Source: Streptomyces eurocidicus (GTDB lineage: Bacteria > Actinomycetota > Actinomycetes > Streptomycetales > Streptomycetaceae). Taken from it: DNA of 64,000 nt. How positions within the stretch are numbered: the stretch's first letter is position 1; each line of letters opens with the position of its first letter. Shown here piece after piece: positions 25,870 to 33,830 of this stretch. Location: the NCBI RefSeq assembly GCF_002891295.1, contig NZ_LGUI01000001.1:930001-994000 (forward strand), given 5' to 3'. The notes below the pieces were generated by a model, which ran no database searches, was not told where the DNA came from, and saw nothing but the letters and a program-made list of their open reading frames with translations. The translations under genes were made by a program, and so were the position numbers.

Positions 25870-26030
25870 GGCGAGGGTCCCGCTGCGCGGGGCTTTGTCC
25901 CCTACCCACCCCCTCGGACCCCCGTCTCCAGACGCCGGACGGGCTGATTTTCAGCCCGTCCGGCGTTTGAGGACATTCGGGAAGGGGCGGGTAGGGGAAA
26001 AGGCCCGCCGCAGGCGCACCACCCCGCACC
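25870..26030. repeat. Intergenic inverted-repeat element, copy 3
   Basis: Contains GACGCCGGACGGGCTGA-TTT-TCAGCCCGTCCGGCGTTTGA, a dyad of about 17 bases per arm, flanked by CGCTGCGCGGGGCTTTGTCCCC and GGGGAAAAGGCCCGCCGCAGGCGC. It lies between the response regulator stop and DUF1707 start, both on the minus strand, so it probably ends or stabilises the two-component transcript. Confidence 0.7.
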
Positions 26031-26043
26031 ACCACACCGCCCC

Positions 26044-26838
26044 CTACCCACCCACCTCCACCAACCCCGTCTCATACGCCGCGATCACCGCCTGCGCCCG
26101 ATCCCGAACCCCCAGCTTCCCGAACACCCCCGTGATGTGGTTCTTCACCGTCGACACACTGATGTCCATCGCCCCCGCGATCCCCGCGTTGTCCAGCCCC
26201 GTCGCCATCAGCCGCCACACCTCCACCTCACGCCGCGTAAGCCCACCCGCATCCGTGACGACCGGCGGTTCCGGGCGGCGCGGAGTCCGGACGTACGTCG
26301 AGATCAGACGGGTCATCAGCCGGGGCGCCACCGCCGCCTCGCCGGTGTGCACCACCCGCACCGCCGCGACCAGTTCCTCCGGCGAGATGTCCTTGGGCAG
26401 GAAGCCGTACGCGCCCGCGCGCAGGGCGGCCACCACGTACTCGTCCATGTCGAAGGTGCTCAGCGCCAGTACCCGGCACCCGGGCACCTCCCGCGCGAGC
26501 CGGCCGGTCGCCTCGACGCCGTCCAGCAGCGGCATCCGGATGTCCATCACGACCACATCCGGCAGCAGCCGGTGCGCCAGGGCCACCGCCTCCTCGCCGT
26601 CGCCCGCCTCGCCCACGACCTCGAAGGCCGGGTCGGGCGAGAGGATCAGGGCCAGGCCACGCCGTACCAACGGCTGGTCGTCCGCTATCAGGACCCTGAT
26701 CGGCCGCTCCCCCGGCCGTTCCTCCGGGCGTTCCCCCGGGCGTTCCCCCGGGGCGCCACCGCCCGTCGTACCAGCCGTCGTACCAGCCGCCATCCCGTCC
26801 ACCGGCTTCCTCCGTCCTCCGTGTCCCGCACCGCTCAT
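26044..26838 (-). CDS. NarL/LuxR-family response regulator
   Basis: A 264-residue regulator. After an unusual 45-residue Gly/Arg/Pro lead with GERPGERPEERPGERP repeats comes the receiver domain (IRVLIADDQPLVRRGLALIL; phospho-Asp in DVVVMDIRMPLLDG; switch Thr/Ser and Lys in LPKDISPEEL). A LuxR HTH ends the protein (LTRREVEVWRLMATGLDNAG, VSTVKNHITGVFGKLGVRDR). Its ATG overlaps the kinase stop (ATGA). Together they probably control the divergent MMPL exporter. Confidence 0.9.
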   Translation of the reverse strand: MSGAGHGGRRKPVDGMAAGTTAGTTGGGAPGERPGERPEERPGERPIRVLIADDQPLVRRGLALILSPDPAFEVVGEAGDGEEAVALAHRLLPDVVVMDIRMPLLDGVEATGRLAREVPGCRVLALSTFDMDEYVVAALRAGAYGFLPKDISPEELVAAVRVVHTGEAAVAPRLMTRLISTYVRTPRRPEPPVVTDAGGLTRREVEVWRLMATGLDNAGIAGAMDISVSTVKNHITGVFGKLGVRDRAQAVIAAYETGLVEVGG

Positions 26839-28028
26839 CCCAGCGTCCTCTCCCCCGCCTTCAGCGGCAGCCGCGCCGCCACCCGGAAGCCGCCCCCGTC
26901 GCGCGGGCCCGCCTCCAGCGTCCCGCCGTGCAGGACGACCCGCTCCCGCATCCCCACCAGGCCGTAGCCGGATCCCTGGGCGGGCCTCCCGAAACCGCCC
27001 GGCGGGCCCGCGCCGTCGTCCGACACCTCGACCGTCACCCCGTCCGGCCCGTACGTCAGGCGTACGGAGGCCCGCGCCCCGCCCGCGTGCTTGCGCGCGT
27101 TCGTCAGCGCCTCCTGCGCGATCCGGAACACGGTCAGGCCCACGCTCGGCGGCAGCGGGCGCTCCTCGCCCCGGACGTCGAGCTCGGCGGGCAGCCCGGC
27201 CCGGCAGGACTCGGCGACGATCCGCGCCAGGTCCCCGACGCCCGGCTGCGGGGCGTCGGGCGCCCCTTCCGCCCGGTCCGTCTCGTCCCCGGCCCGCAGC
27301 ACGTCCAGCAACTGCCGCATCTCGCGCAACGCGATCCGCCCCGAGCCCTCCAGGGTGAGCAGCGCCTCCCGCGCCACCTCCGGGCGGGCGAGGTTGGCGC
27401 GGGCGCCCCCGGCCATCAGCTGCATGGTGGTGATGTGGTGCGCCACGATGTCGTGCAACTCGCGGGCGATGCGCCGCCGTTCCTCGGCCACCGCGCGGTC
27501 GGTGAGCCGCCTCCGCTTGGCCTCGGCGTCCCGCTGCCAGCGGTTGCCGAAGGCCGCCGCGCCGACGACGAGCAGCCCGGAGGCCACCCCGCCCACCAGC
27601 TCCACGAGCCTCGGCTCCGGCCACGACTCCAGCCCCACCAGCGGCACCGCCATGGCCGCGAGCGTCGCCGGCACCACCACGGCCGCGCCCCGGAACCGTA
27701 CGACCGTGTACAGCGCGACGACGACCGTGGCGTTGAAGTGCTGCTGGATCGGCACACTGCAGTTCAGCACCAGGCCGGCCGCCAGGACGGCCACGAGGGT
27801 CAGCACCGGGGCGCGGCGCCGGGCCAGCAGCGGCAGCGCGGCCACCACCATCAGCACGCACCCGACCGCGGGGATGTGCCCCCGGTCGGCCTGGCTGGTG
27901 ACCGAGAAGCCGATCAGGTCCACGACCGCCGCCCCGACCGCGACCAGCGCGTCATTGCGCGTCCAGGGCAGCGCGTCGCCCCTCGGCCGTACCCCGTGGC
28001 CCTCGGGCGCGAGGCGCGTCGTCGGCAT
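26835..28028 (-). CDS. NarL-type sensor histidine kinase
   Basis: A 397-residue kinase. ATG 28028 has GGGAGGA upstream. Residues 20-150 form about five membrane helices with no large outer domain, so the signal is probably within or at the membrane. The HisKA_3 box is RRRIARELHDIVAHHITTMQ with the phospho-His. The ATPase domain has EALTNARKHAGG and the G-boxes SDDGAGPPGG and GSGYGLVGMRERV. It is translationally coupled to the response regulator and divergent from the MMPL gene (270-base gap). Confidence 0.9.
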   Translation of the reverse strand: MPTTRLAPEGHGVRPRGDALPWTRNDALVAVGAAVVDLIGFSVTSQADRGHIPAVGCVLMVVAALPLLARRRAPVLTLVAVLAAGLVLNCSVPIQQHFNATVVVALYTVVRFRGAAVVVPATLAAMAVPLVGLESWPEPRLVELVGGVASGLLVVGAAAFGNRWQRDAEAKRRRLTDRAVAEERRRIARELHDIVAHHITTMQLMAGGARANLARPEVAREALLTLEGSGRIALREMRQLLDVLRAGDETDRAEGAPDAPQPGVGDLARIVAESCRAGLPAELDVRGEERPLPPSVGLTVFRIAQEALTNARKHAGGARASVRLTYGPDGVTVEVSDDGAGPPGGFGRPAQGSGYGLVGMRERVVLHGGTLEAGPRDGGGFRVAARLPLKAGERTLG

Positions 28029-28297
28029 CTCCGGTCCTCCCCCGCCGGCCGCCCACCGGCCCTCACCGGTGCCGTCACGACCGCCCTGTCGTGATCCATT
28101 CTCGCAGCGGCCCCCGGCCCGGACCCCGGCCCCGGAGCCGATCCCGGACCAGGACCAGGGTCCCGGTCGACGGCCCCGCCCGGCCCCCGCTCCCAGCCCG
28201 CTTCTCGTCCCGCGCTCGGACGATCCGCGGCTTCCACGCTGATGAGCTGGACACCGACCGGGAAACACCCGGCGCACACCACCGCCGGAGGACAGCA

Positions 28298-30514
28298 GTG
28301 ATCCGCGCCCTGACCGGGTACGCCACCCGCCACCCATGGAAGGTCATCGCCGTCTGGCTGGTGCTGGGCCTCTCCCTGACCGTGCTCGGCCAGGGGCTGC
28401 TCTACCGCGTCACCCAGACACAGACCGGCGACTTCCTGCCGGCGAAGTACGACTCGGCCGCCGCGCTGAAGATCGCCGAGGAGCGGTTCGGGGTGAAGCC
28501 CGACGCCAACACGGTCACGATGCTCGTCGCCCGCACCGACGGCAAGCCGCTCACCGGGCCCGACCACCGCCGCGTCGGCGACCTCGCCGGGAAGCTGAGC
28601 AGCCGGCGCGTACCGATGCCCCGGCCCAAGGAGGAGGACGGCGGCCCGGACTTCCTGGCCAAGGACCACTCCCAGACACCCAAGGTCAGCCCCGCCGTGC
28701 TCGCGCCGGACCGCGGCTTCGAGCTGCTCTCCGTCCAGCTGACCGGCAATTCCATGGACCCCGGCCTCCAGGACCTCTACCGCGCCTTCCGCGACCGGGC
28801 GAAGGACGACTTCGCCGGGGCCGGGCTGCGCACCGGCTTCACCGGCGGCCTGGCCGACCTCACCGACACCGCCGACGCCGAGAAGACCACCCAGGAGGTC
28901 GTCGGCATCCTCATGGTCGGCCTGATCGTGCTGATCAACGTCCTGGTCTTCCGCAGTGTGCTGGCCGCCTTCATCCCCCTGCTCGCCGTCGTCATCGTCG
29001 GCGGCGCCGCGACGGGCGCGGTCGCGGGCGGCGCCATGCTCACCGGCATCAAGCTCGACCCCTCCACCCCCAGCATGATCAGCGTGGTGCTGATCGGCAT
29101 CGGCGTCGACTACTTCCTCTTCCTCCTCTTCCGCTTCCGCGAACACCTGCGGGCCCACCCGGACCTGCCCGCCCGCACCGTGTCGGGCGAGGTCAGCGCC
29201 CGGGTCGGCACCGCGATCACCTCGGCCGCGCTCACCATCGTGGCCGCCTTCGCCACCCTCGGGATCGCGACGTTCGGACAGTTCCAGGTGCTCGGCCCGG
29301 CCATCGCCGTCTCGGTCCTCGTCATGCTGCTGGCCAGCCTCACCTTCATGCCCGCACTGCTCGCGGTCACCGGGCGCCGGATGTTCTGGCCCTCCCGCGC
29401 CCTGAAGCGCGAGCCGCGCCCCGGCACGGCGGGACGCGTCGGCGCCCTGGTCGCCCGGCGCCCCGTCGTACTCGCCCTGGCCGCCGTCGCCCTGCTCGGC
29501 GCACTGTCCGCCGGACTGGCCGGCATCCGCATGGACTTCGGCAACGGCGGCGGCGACCGGGAGACCCCGGCCAAGACCACCGCCACCGAGATCTCCCGCA
29601 CGCTGCCCGCCGGGGTGTCCGACCCGGCGACCGTCTACGTCACCGCCAAGGACGGCCGCACCCTCGCCGCCGGGGAGCTCGGCGGCCTGGCCAAGGCCCT
29701 CGCGCAGGTCGAGGGCGTCGGCCAGGTGGGCGGGACCGCCCTCAACGGGGACCGCACCGCCGCCCGCCTCGACCTCTACCTCACCCCGGGCCCCCAGACC
29801 CAGCAAGCCCGCGACCTCGTCTCGGGGCCCGTCCGCGACGCCGTCGCCCGGCACACCCCGGCCGGCCTTACGGCCCACGTCGGCGGCACCGCCGCGGTCT
29901 TCGCGGACATCTCCACCGCCGTCGGCCACGACCTGCGGATCGTCTTCCCCGTCGCCGCCGTGCTGATCGCCCTCATCCTGCTCGTCCTGCTGCGCAGTCT
30001 GCTCGCCCCGGCCGTCCTCATGATCGCCGTCGGCCTCGGCTTCGCCGCCACGCTGGGCGCGTCCGCGCTGTTCTTCCAGCACCTCCTCGACAAGCCGGGC
30101 GTCAACTTCGTACTCCCGCTGGTGCTGTTCCTCTTCGTCGTCGCCCTCGGCACGGACTACAACATCCTGATCAGCGACCGGATCCGGGAGGAGATGGCGC
30201 GCCCCGGCCCGGCCCGCGCGGCCGTCGCCCGCGCCGTACGCCACACGGCGCCCGCGATCGCCACGGCGGGGGTCGTCCTCGCCGCGTCGTTCGGCAGCCT
30301 GGCGGTCAACGCGGACCCGTCCACGCAGCAGATCGGGTTCGCGACGGCGCTGGGGATCCTGCTCTCGGCGTTCGTCCTCTCGATCGTGCTGGTGCCGGCG
30401 CTGGCCGCGCTGCTCGGACGGGGGATCTGGTGGCCGGTACGACCCGGCCGTACGGGACGCCACACGGCGGAACCGGTGGCCGAGCCGCTGTACGAGCGGG
30501 TGTCCGTGCACTAG
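28298..30514 (+). CDS. MMPL/RND-family exporter
   Basis: A 738-residue transporter with two repeats, each one helix, a large outer domain and five helices. Signature segments are LIGIGVDYFLFLLFRFREHL and VALGTDYNILISDRIREEMA, both with the proton-relay Asp-Tyr. GTG 28298 has GGAGG 7 bases upstream. MMPL proteins export lipids, siderophores or drugs. Divergent placement beside a two-component system suggests inducible efflux in response to membrane stress or a drug. Confidence 0.9.
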   Translation: MIRALTGYATRHPWKVIAVWLVLGLSLTVLGQGLLYRVTQTQTGDFLPAKYDSAAALKIAEERFGVKPDANTVTMLVARTDGKPLTGPDHRRVGDLAGKLSSRRVPMPRPKEEDGGPDFLAKDHSQTPKVSPAVLAPDRGFELLSVQLTGNSMDPGLQDLYRAFRDRAKDDFAGAGLRTGFTGGLADLTDTADAEKTTQEVVGILMVGLIVLINVLVFRSVLAAFIPLLAVVIVGGAATGAVAGGAMLTGIKLDPSTPSMISVVLIGIGVDYFLFLLFRFREHLRAHPDLPARTVSGEVSARVGTAITSAALTIVAAFATLGIATFGQFQVLGPAIAVSVLVMLLASLTFMPALLAVTGRRMFWPSRALKREPRPGTAGRVGALVARRPVVLALAAVALLGALSAGLAGIRMDFGNGGGDRETPAKTTATEISRTLPAGVSDPATVYVTAKDGRTLAAGELGGLAKALAQVEGVGQVGGTALNGDRTAARLDLYLTPGPQTQQARDLVSGPVRDAVARHTPAGLTAHVGGTAAVFADISTAVGHDLRIVFPVAAVLIALILLVLLRSLLAPAVLMIAVGLGFAATLGASALFFQHLLDKPGVNFVLPLVLFLFVVALGTDYNILISDRIREEMARPGPARAAVARAVRHTAPAIATAGVVLAASFGSLAVNADPSTQQIGFATALGILLSAFVLSIVLVPALAALLGRGIWWPVRPGRTGRHTAEPVAEPLYERVSVH

Positions 30515-30662
30515 GACGAGGGCCGTCCCGGGGGGGCGGGCCCGGGCTCGGGCCGTCTCCGGGGGCCGGGGCCGGGCTCGGGCGAGAGCCGTCGCCGGGG
30601 GGCGGGCCCGGGCTCGCGGGCTCCGGGCCCGGCCCTCAGGGGCCGGACGGGATAATCCCCCC
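30515..30662. repeat. GC-rich short tandem repeat
   Basis: Three degenerate units of the form GGGCCGTC-CCGGGGGGCGGGCCCGGGCTCG, about 45-50 bases each, fill the gap between the exporter and rdgB. No gene or clear promoter is visible; the rdgB ribosome-binding region is weak (GGATAATCCCCCC). Confidence 0.5.
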
Positions 30663-31265
30663 ATGAAGCGCCTGATCCTCGCCACCCGCAACGCCAACAA
30701 GGTCACCGAGCTCCGCGCCATCCTGGAGGAGGCGGGCCTCGACGTCGAGCTCGTCGGCGCCGACGCCTACCCCGAGATCCCGGACGTCAAGGAGACCGGC
30801 GTCACCTTCGCCGAGAACGCCCTCCTCAAGGCCCACGCCCTGGCCCGCGCCACCGGCTTCCCGGCCGTCGCCGACGACTCCGGCCTCTGCGTCGACGTCC
30901 TGAACGGCGCCCCCGGCATCTTCTCGGCCCGCTGGGCCGGCACCCACGGCGACGACAAGGCCAACCTCGACCTCCTCCTCGCCCAGCTCGGCGACATCGC
31001 CGACGAACACCGCGCCGCGCACTTCGCCTGCGCCGCCGCCCTCGCCCTCCCGGACGGCACGGAACGCGTCGTCGAGGGCCGCCTGGAGGGCACCCTCCGC
31101 CACGAACCGACGGGCGCCGGCGGCTTCGGCTACGACCCGATCCTCCAGCCCCTGGGCGAGACCCGCACCTGCGCGGAACTGACCCCGGCGGAGAAGAACG
31201 CGATCAGCCACCGGGGGAAGGCGTTCCGGGGGCTGGTGCCGGTGGTGCGGGAGCTGCTGGGCTGA
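30663..31265 (+). CDS. rdgB: Non-canonical purine NTP pyrophosphatase RdgB/HAM1
   Basis: A 200-residue enzyme that hydrolyses dITP, ITP and XTP to monophosphates and keeps deaminated bases out of DNA and RNA. Family motifs are LATRNANKVTELRAIL at the start, AENALLKAHALA, VADDSGLCVDVL, GAPGIFSARWAG, the FGYDPIL segment and a final SHRGKAFRG. The length is as expected. In many Streptomyces it lies close to rph; here rph is about 13 kb away. Confidence 0.93.
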   Translation: MKRLILATRNANKVTELRAILEEAGLDVELVGADAYPEIPDVKETGVTFAENALLKAHALARATGFPAVADDSGLCVDVLNGAPGIFSARWAGTHGDDKANLDLLLAQLGDIADEHRAAHFACAAALALPDGTERVVEGRLEGTLRHEPTGAGGFGYDPILQPLGETRTCAELTPAEKNAISHRGKAFRGLVPVVRELLG

Positions 31266-31279
31266 GAGAGGCACACAAC

Positions 31280-31313
31280 GACGGCCCGGCTCGCGTGCGC
31301 GAGCCGGGCCGTC
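31280..31313. terminator. Strong hairpin terminator after rdgB
   Basis: GACGGCCCGGCTCGC and GCGAGCCGGGCCGTC form a perfect 15-bp stem with loop GTGC. It lies 15 bases after the rdgB stop and just beyond the 3' end of the minus-strand tRNA-like gene, so it can serve both directions. Confidence 0.8.
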
Positions 31314-31321
31314 GGCATCGG

Positions 31322-31394
31322 TGCGCCCGGTCGGATTCGAACCGACAAACACGACCACCTAAAGATCGCCGCTCAGCCCTTGGCGTACGGGCGC
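31322..31394 (-). tRNA. tRNA-like gene, anticodon UAG, short variable loop
   Basis: Read on the minus strand, 73 bases fold as a tRNA. The acceptor is GCGCCCG/CGGGCGC with A73. The D-stem is CGC/GCG with a 13-22 mismatch. The anticodon stem is CGATC/GGTCG around TTTAGGT (anticodon UAG, reading CUA, Leu). The variable loop is TGTTT. The T-arm is GTCGG-TTCGAAT-CCGAC. A73, A14 and the TTTAGGT loop fit leucine, but bacterial tRNA-Leu normally has a long variable arm, absent here. CCA is not encoded (CCG follows). It is either an unusual tRNA or a remodelled copy. Confidence 0.6.
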
Positions 31395-31445
31395 ATGTAC
31401 CGCGCCCTACCTTACTGCGCGAACCTGACGGTCGGGGACGGCAGC

Positions 31446-32291
31446 TTACGAGATTCGCCGTCGGCCTCCTCGACACCAGGTGCTGGTCACCGCGTGGCAG
31501 TTCGGGCAGAGATAGCGGAGGTTCTCGCGGCGGTTGTCGAGCCGGTCACCGCTGATGTGGTCGATCTCCAGGACGAGTCGCTTACCTTGCCAGGTGTCGC
31601 TGATGCCACATGCGCCACAGACATAGGGGACACCGAGCTCGTCGAGAGATCGCCGGAGGAGAGCAGTCTTCGCCCGAGGCGAACCTGTCGGCAGTCTCCG
31701 GAGGATCTCCGAGGCGTGTTTCCGGTTGCGTGAAGGCCGTCCGCGTTGGTGCCCCTGCCCGACGAAGTGCGACGTGGAGATCCCGTATGCCGCGATGCTC
31801 CGCTTGGCCAGTGCGCGGCCCGCTCCACCGTTGGGCCGCCCAAGCGCCCGCATCACCCCGGCCAGGCTGTAGGACTCGACGACCGCTTTCCGTAGCTCGC
31901 CCTCCGGAATCAGCGCCGACCCACGGTTTCCCCGCCTGCCTGTGAAGTGCGAGGTGTCGATGCCATAGCGCTCAAGCTTTCTGCTGAAGTGGCTGTACGC
32001 GCTGTCGTACGGAGGAACATCCATGTACGCGAGCATTTCCCGGATGCTGTGACAGTGCGCGGCAGCCTCCGCCAGCAATTCCTTGGAGTAGCTACGCCGC
32101 GCGCGTGGAGGAAGCGGCTCCTCGACGAAGTGCCCTGTGGCTATGCCGTAGTGGTCGAGACGGCCGCGGAGATACCTGAGCGGCCCACTGCCGAGGGGAG
32201 CGCCGAGTCTGCGCAGCATGTCGACGAGGCTGGTGGACACGGCGGCCGTCCTGGCCAGCCGGTCCTCGGTGTACCGGGCGCGGCGTGTCAT
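31446..32291 (-). CDS. HNH endonuclease with TSHF helical repeats
   Basis: A 281-residue protein. The N-terminal 190 residues hold three or four repeats of about 50-65 residues, each a helical SL..MLRRLG-type segment ending in YGI(D/S)TSHF or a variant. The C-terminal HNH domain has CGACG, EIDHISGDRLDNRRENLRYL and CPNCHAVTSTW, with the zinc cysteines and the catalytic His of DHI. Its ATG overlaps the stop of the upstream paralogue (ATGA). The repeats probably bind DNA. It may be a homing-type or phage-derived nuclease. Confidence 0.82.
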   Translation of the reverse strand: MTRRARYTEDRLARTAAVSTSLVDMLRRLGAPLGSGPLRYLRGRLDHYGIATGHFVEEPLPPRARRSYSKELLAEAAAHCHSIREMLAYMDVPPYDSAYSHFSRKLERYGIDTSHFTGRRGNRGSALIPEGELRKAVVESYSLAGVMRALGRPNGGAGRALAKRSIAAYGISTSHFVGQGHQRGRPSRNRKHASEILRRLPTGSPRAKTALLRRSLDELGVPYVCGACGISDTWQGKRLVLEIDHISGDRLDNRRENLRYLCPNCHAVTSTWCRGGRRRIS

Positions 32292-32914
32292 GCCCGGCTC
32301 CTTCGCTTCCGGCCGCGGTAGGTATCGGTCACCGCATGGCAGTTGGGGCAGAGTAAGCGGAGATTCTCAGGCCGGTTGTCCCACCAGTCGCCGTTGATGT
32401 GGTCCACCTCCAGTCGGAGAGCCATGCCGTTCCACACCGTGCCGTTTCCGCACTCGGCGCACGACTCGTCCGTTCCGGCCTTCAGCAATGCCCGGCGAAG
32501 TCTCTCGCCCGGGACACGCCCGTCCGACGGCGAGCCCATCGTGAGCACGTTCCTCGGGGGCCGCTTCGGCCCGCTCCGGCCCACTGCCGAGAAGTGGGAG
32601 GTGTCGATGTTCAACGCCGCGATCCGCCGCCCGATGTGGGCCTGGTTCCCGCCCACCGGATTGATGCCGAGGCGCCGCACCACCTCCACGACGCTCCCCG
32701 ACAGAGCGACCAGCTCCCGCAGTGTCGCCTCCGTGTGTCGGACGCGGCCTGTCGTGAAGTGCGAGGTGTCCACTCCGAGCTCGGCCATCCTCGCCCGGAT
32801 GTACGTCCGGCTCCCCGGTGTCGGCGTGCCGCCGCACCTTCGCACCGCCTCGTCGTACGACGCCGAAGCGCGAGCCGCCTCGACGAGCATCTCGTATGTG
32901 TACCTGACCGGCAT
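32288..32914 (-). CDS. HNH endonuclease paralogue with TTA codon
   Basis: A 208-residue shorter relative of the next gene. ATG 32914 has GGAGGGG upstream. Two TSHF-ending repeats (LGVDTSHF, LNIDTSHF) precede the HNH domain (CAECG, EVDHINGDWWDNRPENLRLL, CPNCHAVTDT). The first Leu of the RLLCPN segment is a TTA codon (minus strand 32356-32354), so translation would depend on the bldA tRNA. It is the first gene of a two-gene operon next to the tRNA-like gene. Confidence 0.82.
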   Translation of the reverse strand: MPVRYTYEMLVEAARASASYDEAVRRCGGTPTPGSRTYIRARMAELGVDTSHFTTGRVRHTEATLRELVALSGSVVEVVRRLGINPVGGNQAHIGRRIAALNIDTSHFSAVGRSGPKRPPRNVLTMGSPSDGRVPGERLRRALLKAGTDESCAECGNGTVWNGMALRLEVDHINGDWWDNRPENLRLLCPNCHAVTDTYRGRKRRSRA

Positions 32915-33305
32915 GGTTCCCCTCCGTACGGACCGGCGGAGGGGTCCGGACCCGCGGCCGCGTCCGGAATCCCTCACTCACCGGTAATGGCTGCAGAGTC
33001 CTGGGCGCGGCCACGTCCATGCGTTCGCGGCCTCGAACTGCTCAACGAATGGATCATCGGACAGTTACGCCGAAGGCGGGACGTGTCGGAACTTCGGGCC
33101 CGGGGCCCGGGGCGTCACCCGCGCGCTCCGCGACGGCTCGAACCGACGGGGTGGGGGTGAGCGAGATAGGTCACTTGGACGAGGCACGGCGGAAGGGAAC
33201 CTGATATAGGCATGAAGGGAACGCGTTGCCCGAATTCCCCGTCCTCAGAGCTGAGGGCGGACAGCACCCCCTCAGTTGCACGTCCCCACCCAGGAAGAGA
33301 GGCCG

Positions 33306-33830
33306 ATGGCCGACCGTGCGGAGTCTCGCCGGGCCCGCCCGCGCACCGTCGTGGCGGCCTTCGCGGCGGTGACCGCCGTGGCGTTCGGCGGCGTGTGGTT
33401 CAGCCAGGCGCAGGACCGGGCGAACGCGGTGTCCGACGCTCCGAAGACGGCGGCGGCCCAGAAGTCCAAGGCGCCGCGCGCGGGTGAGGCGAAGGCCGAC
33501 GCCGCCCCGGCGAAGACCCCGGGGGTCCGGGAGTGCGGGCTGGGCGAGCCGGTCGTCGAGCCGGAGATCATCACGCTGACGTGCGCGGACGCCGGGATGG
33601 TGGCGAGCGGCATCAAGTGGGCGCACTACGCGGTCGACGGCGCCGAGGGCAATGGCGTGGTGCAGGTGTCACGAGGTGCGAACGGGGCGGGTGTCACGTC
33701 CTTCCCGGCGCGTTTCCGGCTCTACGGCGCGAAGAACGTCGACGGGAAGATGGCGTTCACCGGCCTGGAGGTCGACTACGCGGGGGCCACGCCCCTGGGC
33801 GAGTCGCGGGAAACGTACTCGATCGCGTGA
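33306..33830 (+). CDS. Secreted or membrane-anchored protein upstream of kinase
   Basis: A 174-residue protein. ATG 33306 has GAGAGG upstream. One N-terminal helix (TVVAAFAAVTAVAFGGVWFS) is followed by an Ala/Lys/Pro linker and an outer domain with a Cys pair (RECGLGE and LTCADAG) and beta-rich sequence (YAVDGAEGNGVVQVSRG, FPARFRLYGAKNVDG). The pattern resembles extracytoplasmic regulatory proteins encoded with sensor kinases. It ends in TGATG with the kinase. A 391-base gap without a gene lies before it, containing a CCTCAGAGCTGAGG palindrome at about 33242. Confidence 0.72.
   Translation: MADRAESRRARPRTVVAAFAAVTAVAFGGVWFSQAQDRANAVSDAPKTAAAQKSKAPRAGEAKADAAPAKTPGVRECGLGEPVVEPEIITLTCADAGMVASGIKWAHYAVDGAEGNGVVQVSRGANGAGVTSFPARFRLYGAKNVDGKMAFTGLEVDYAGATPLGESRETYSIA

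Noticed and set aside
27914..30721. 935-codon minus-strand open frame
   Set aside because: It is Glu/Gly/Asp-rich low-complexity translation antisense to the MMPL exporter, a typical high-GC shadow.
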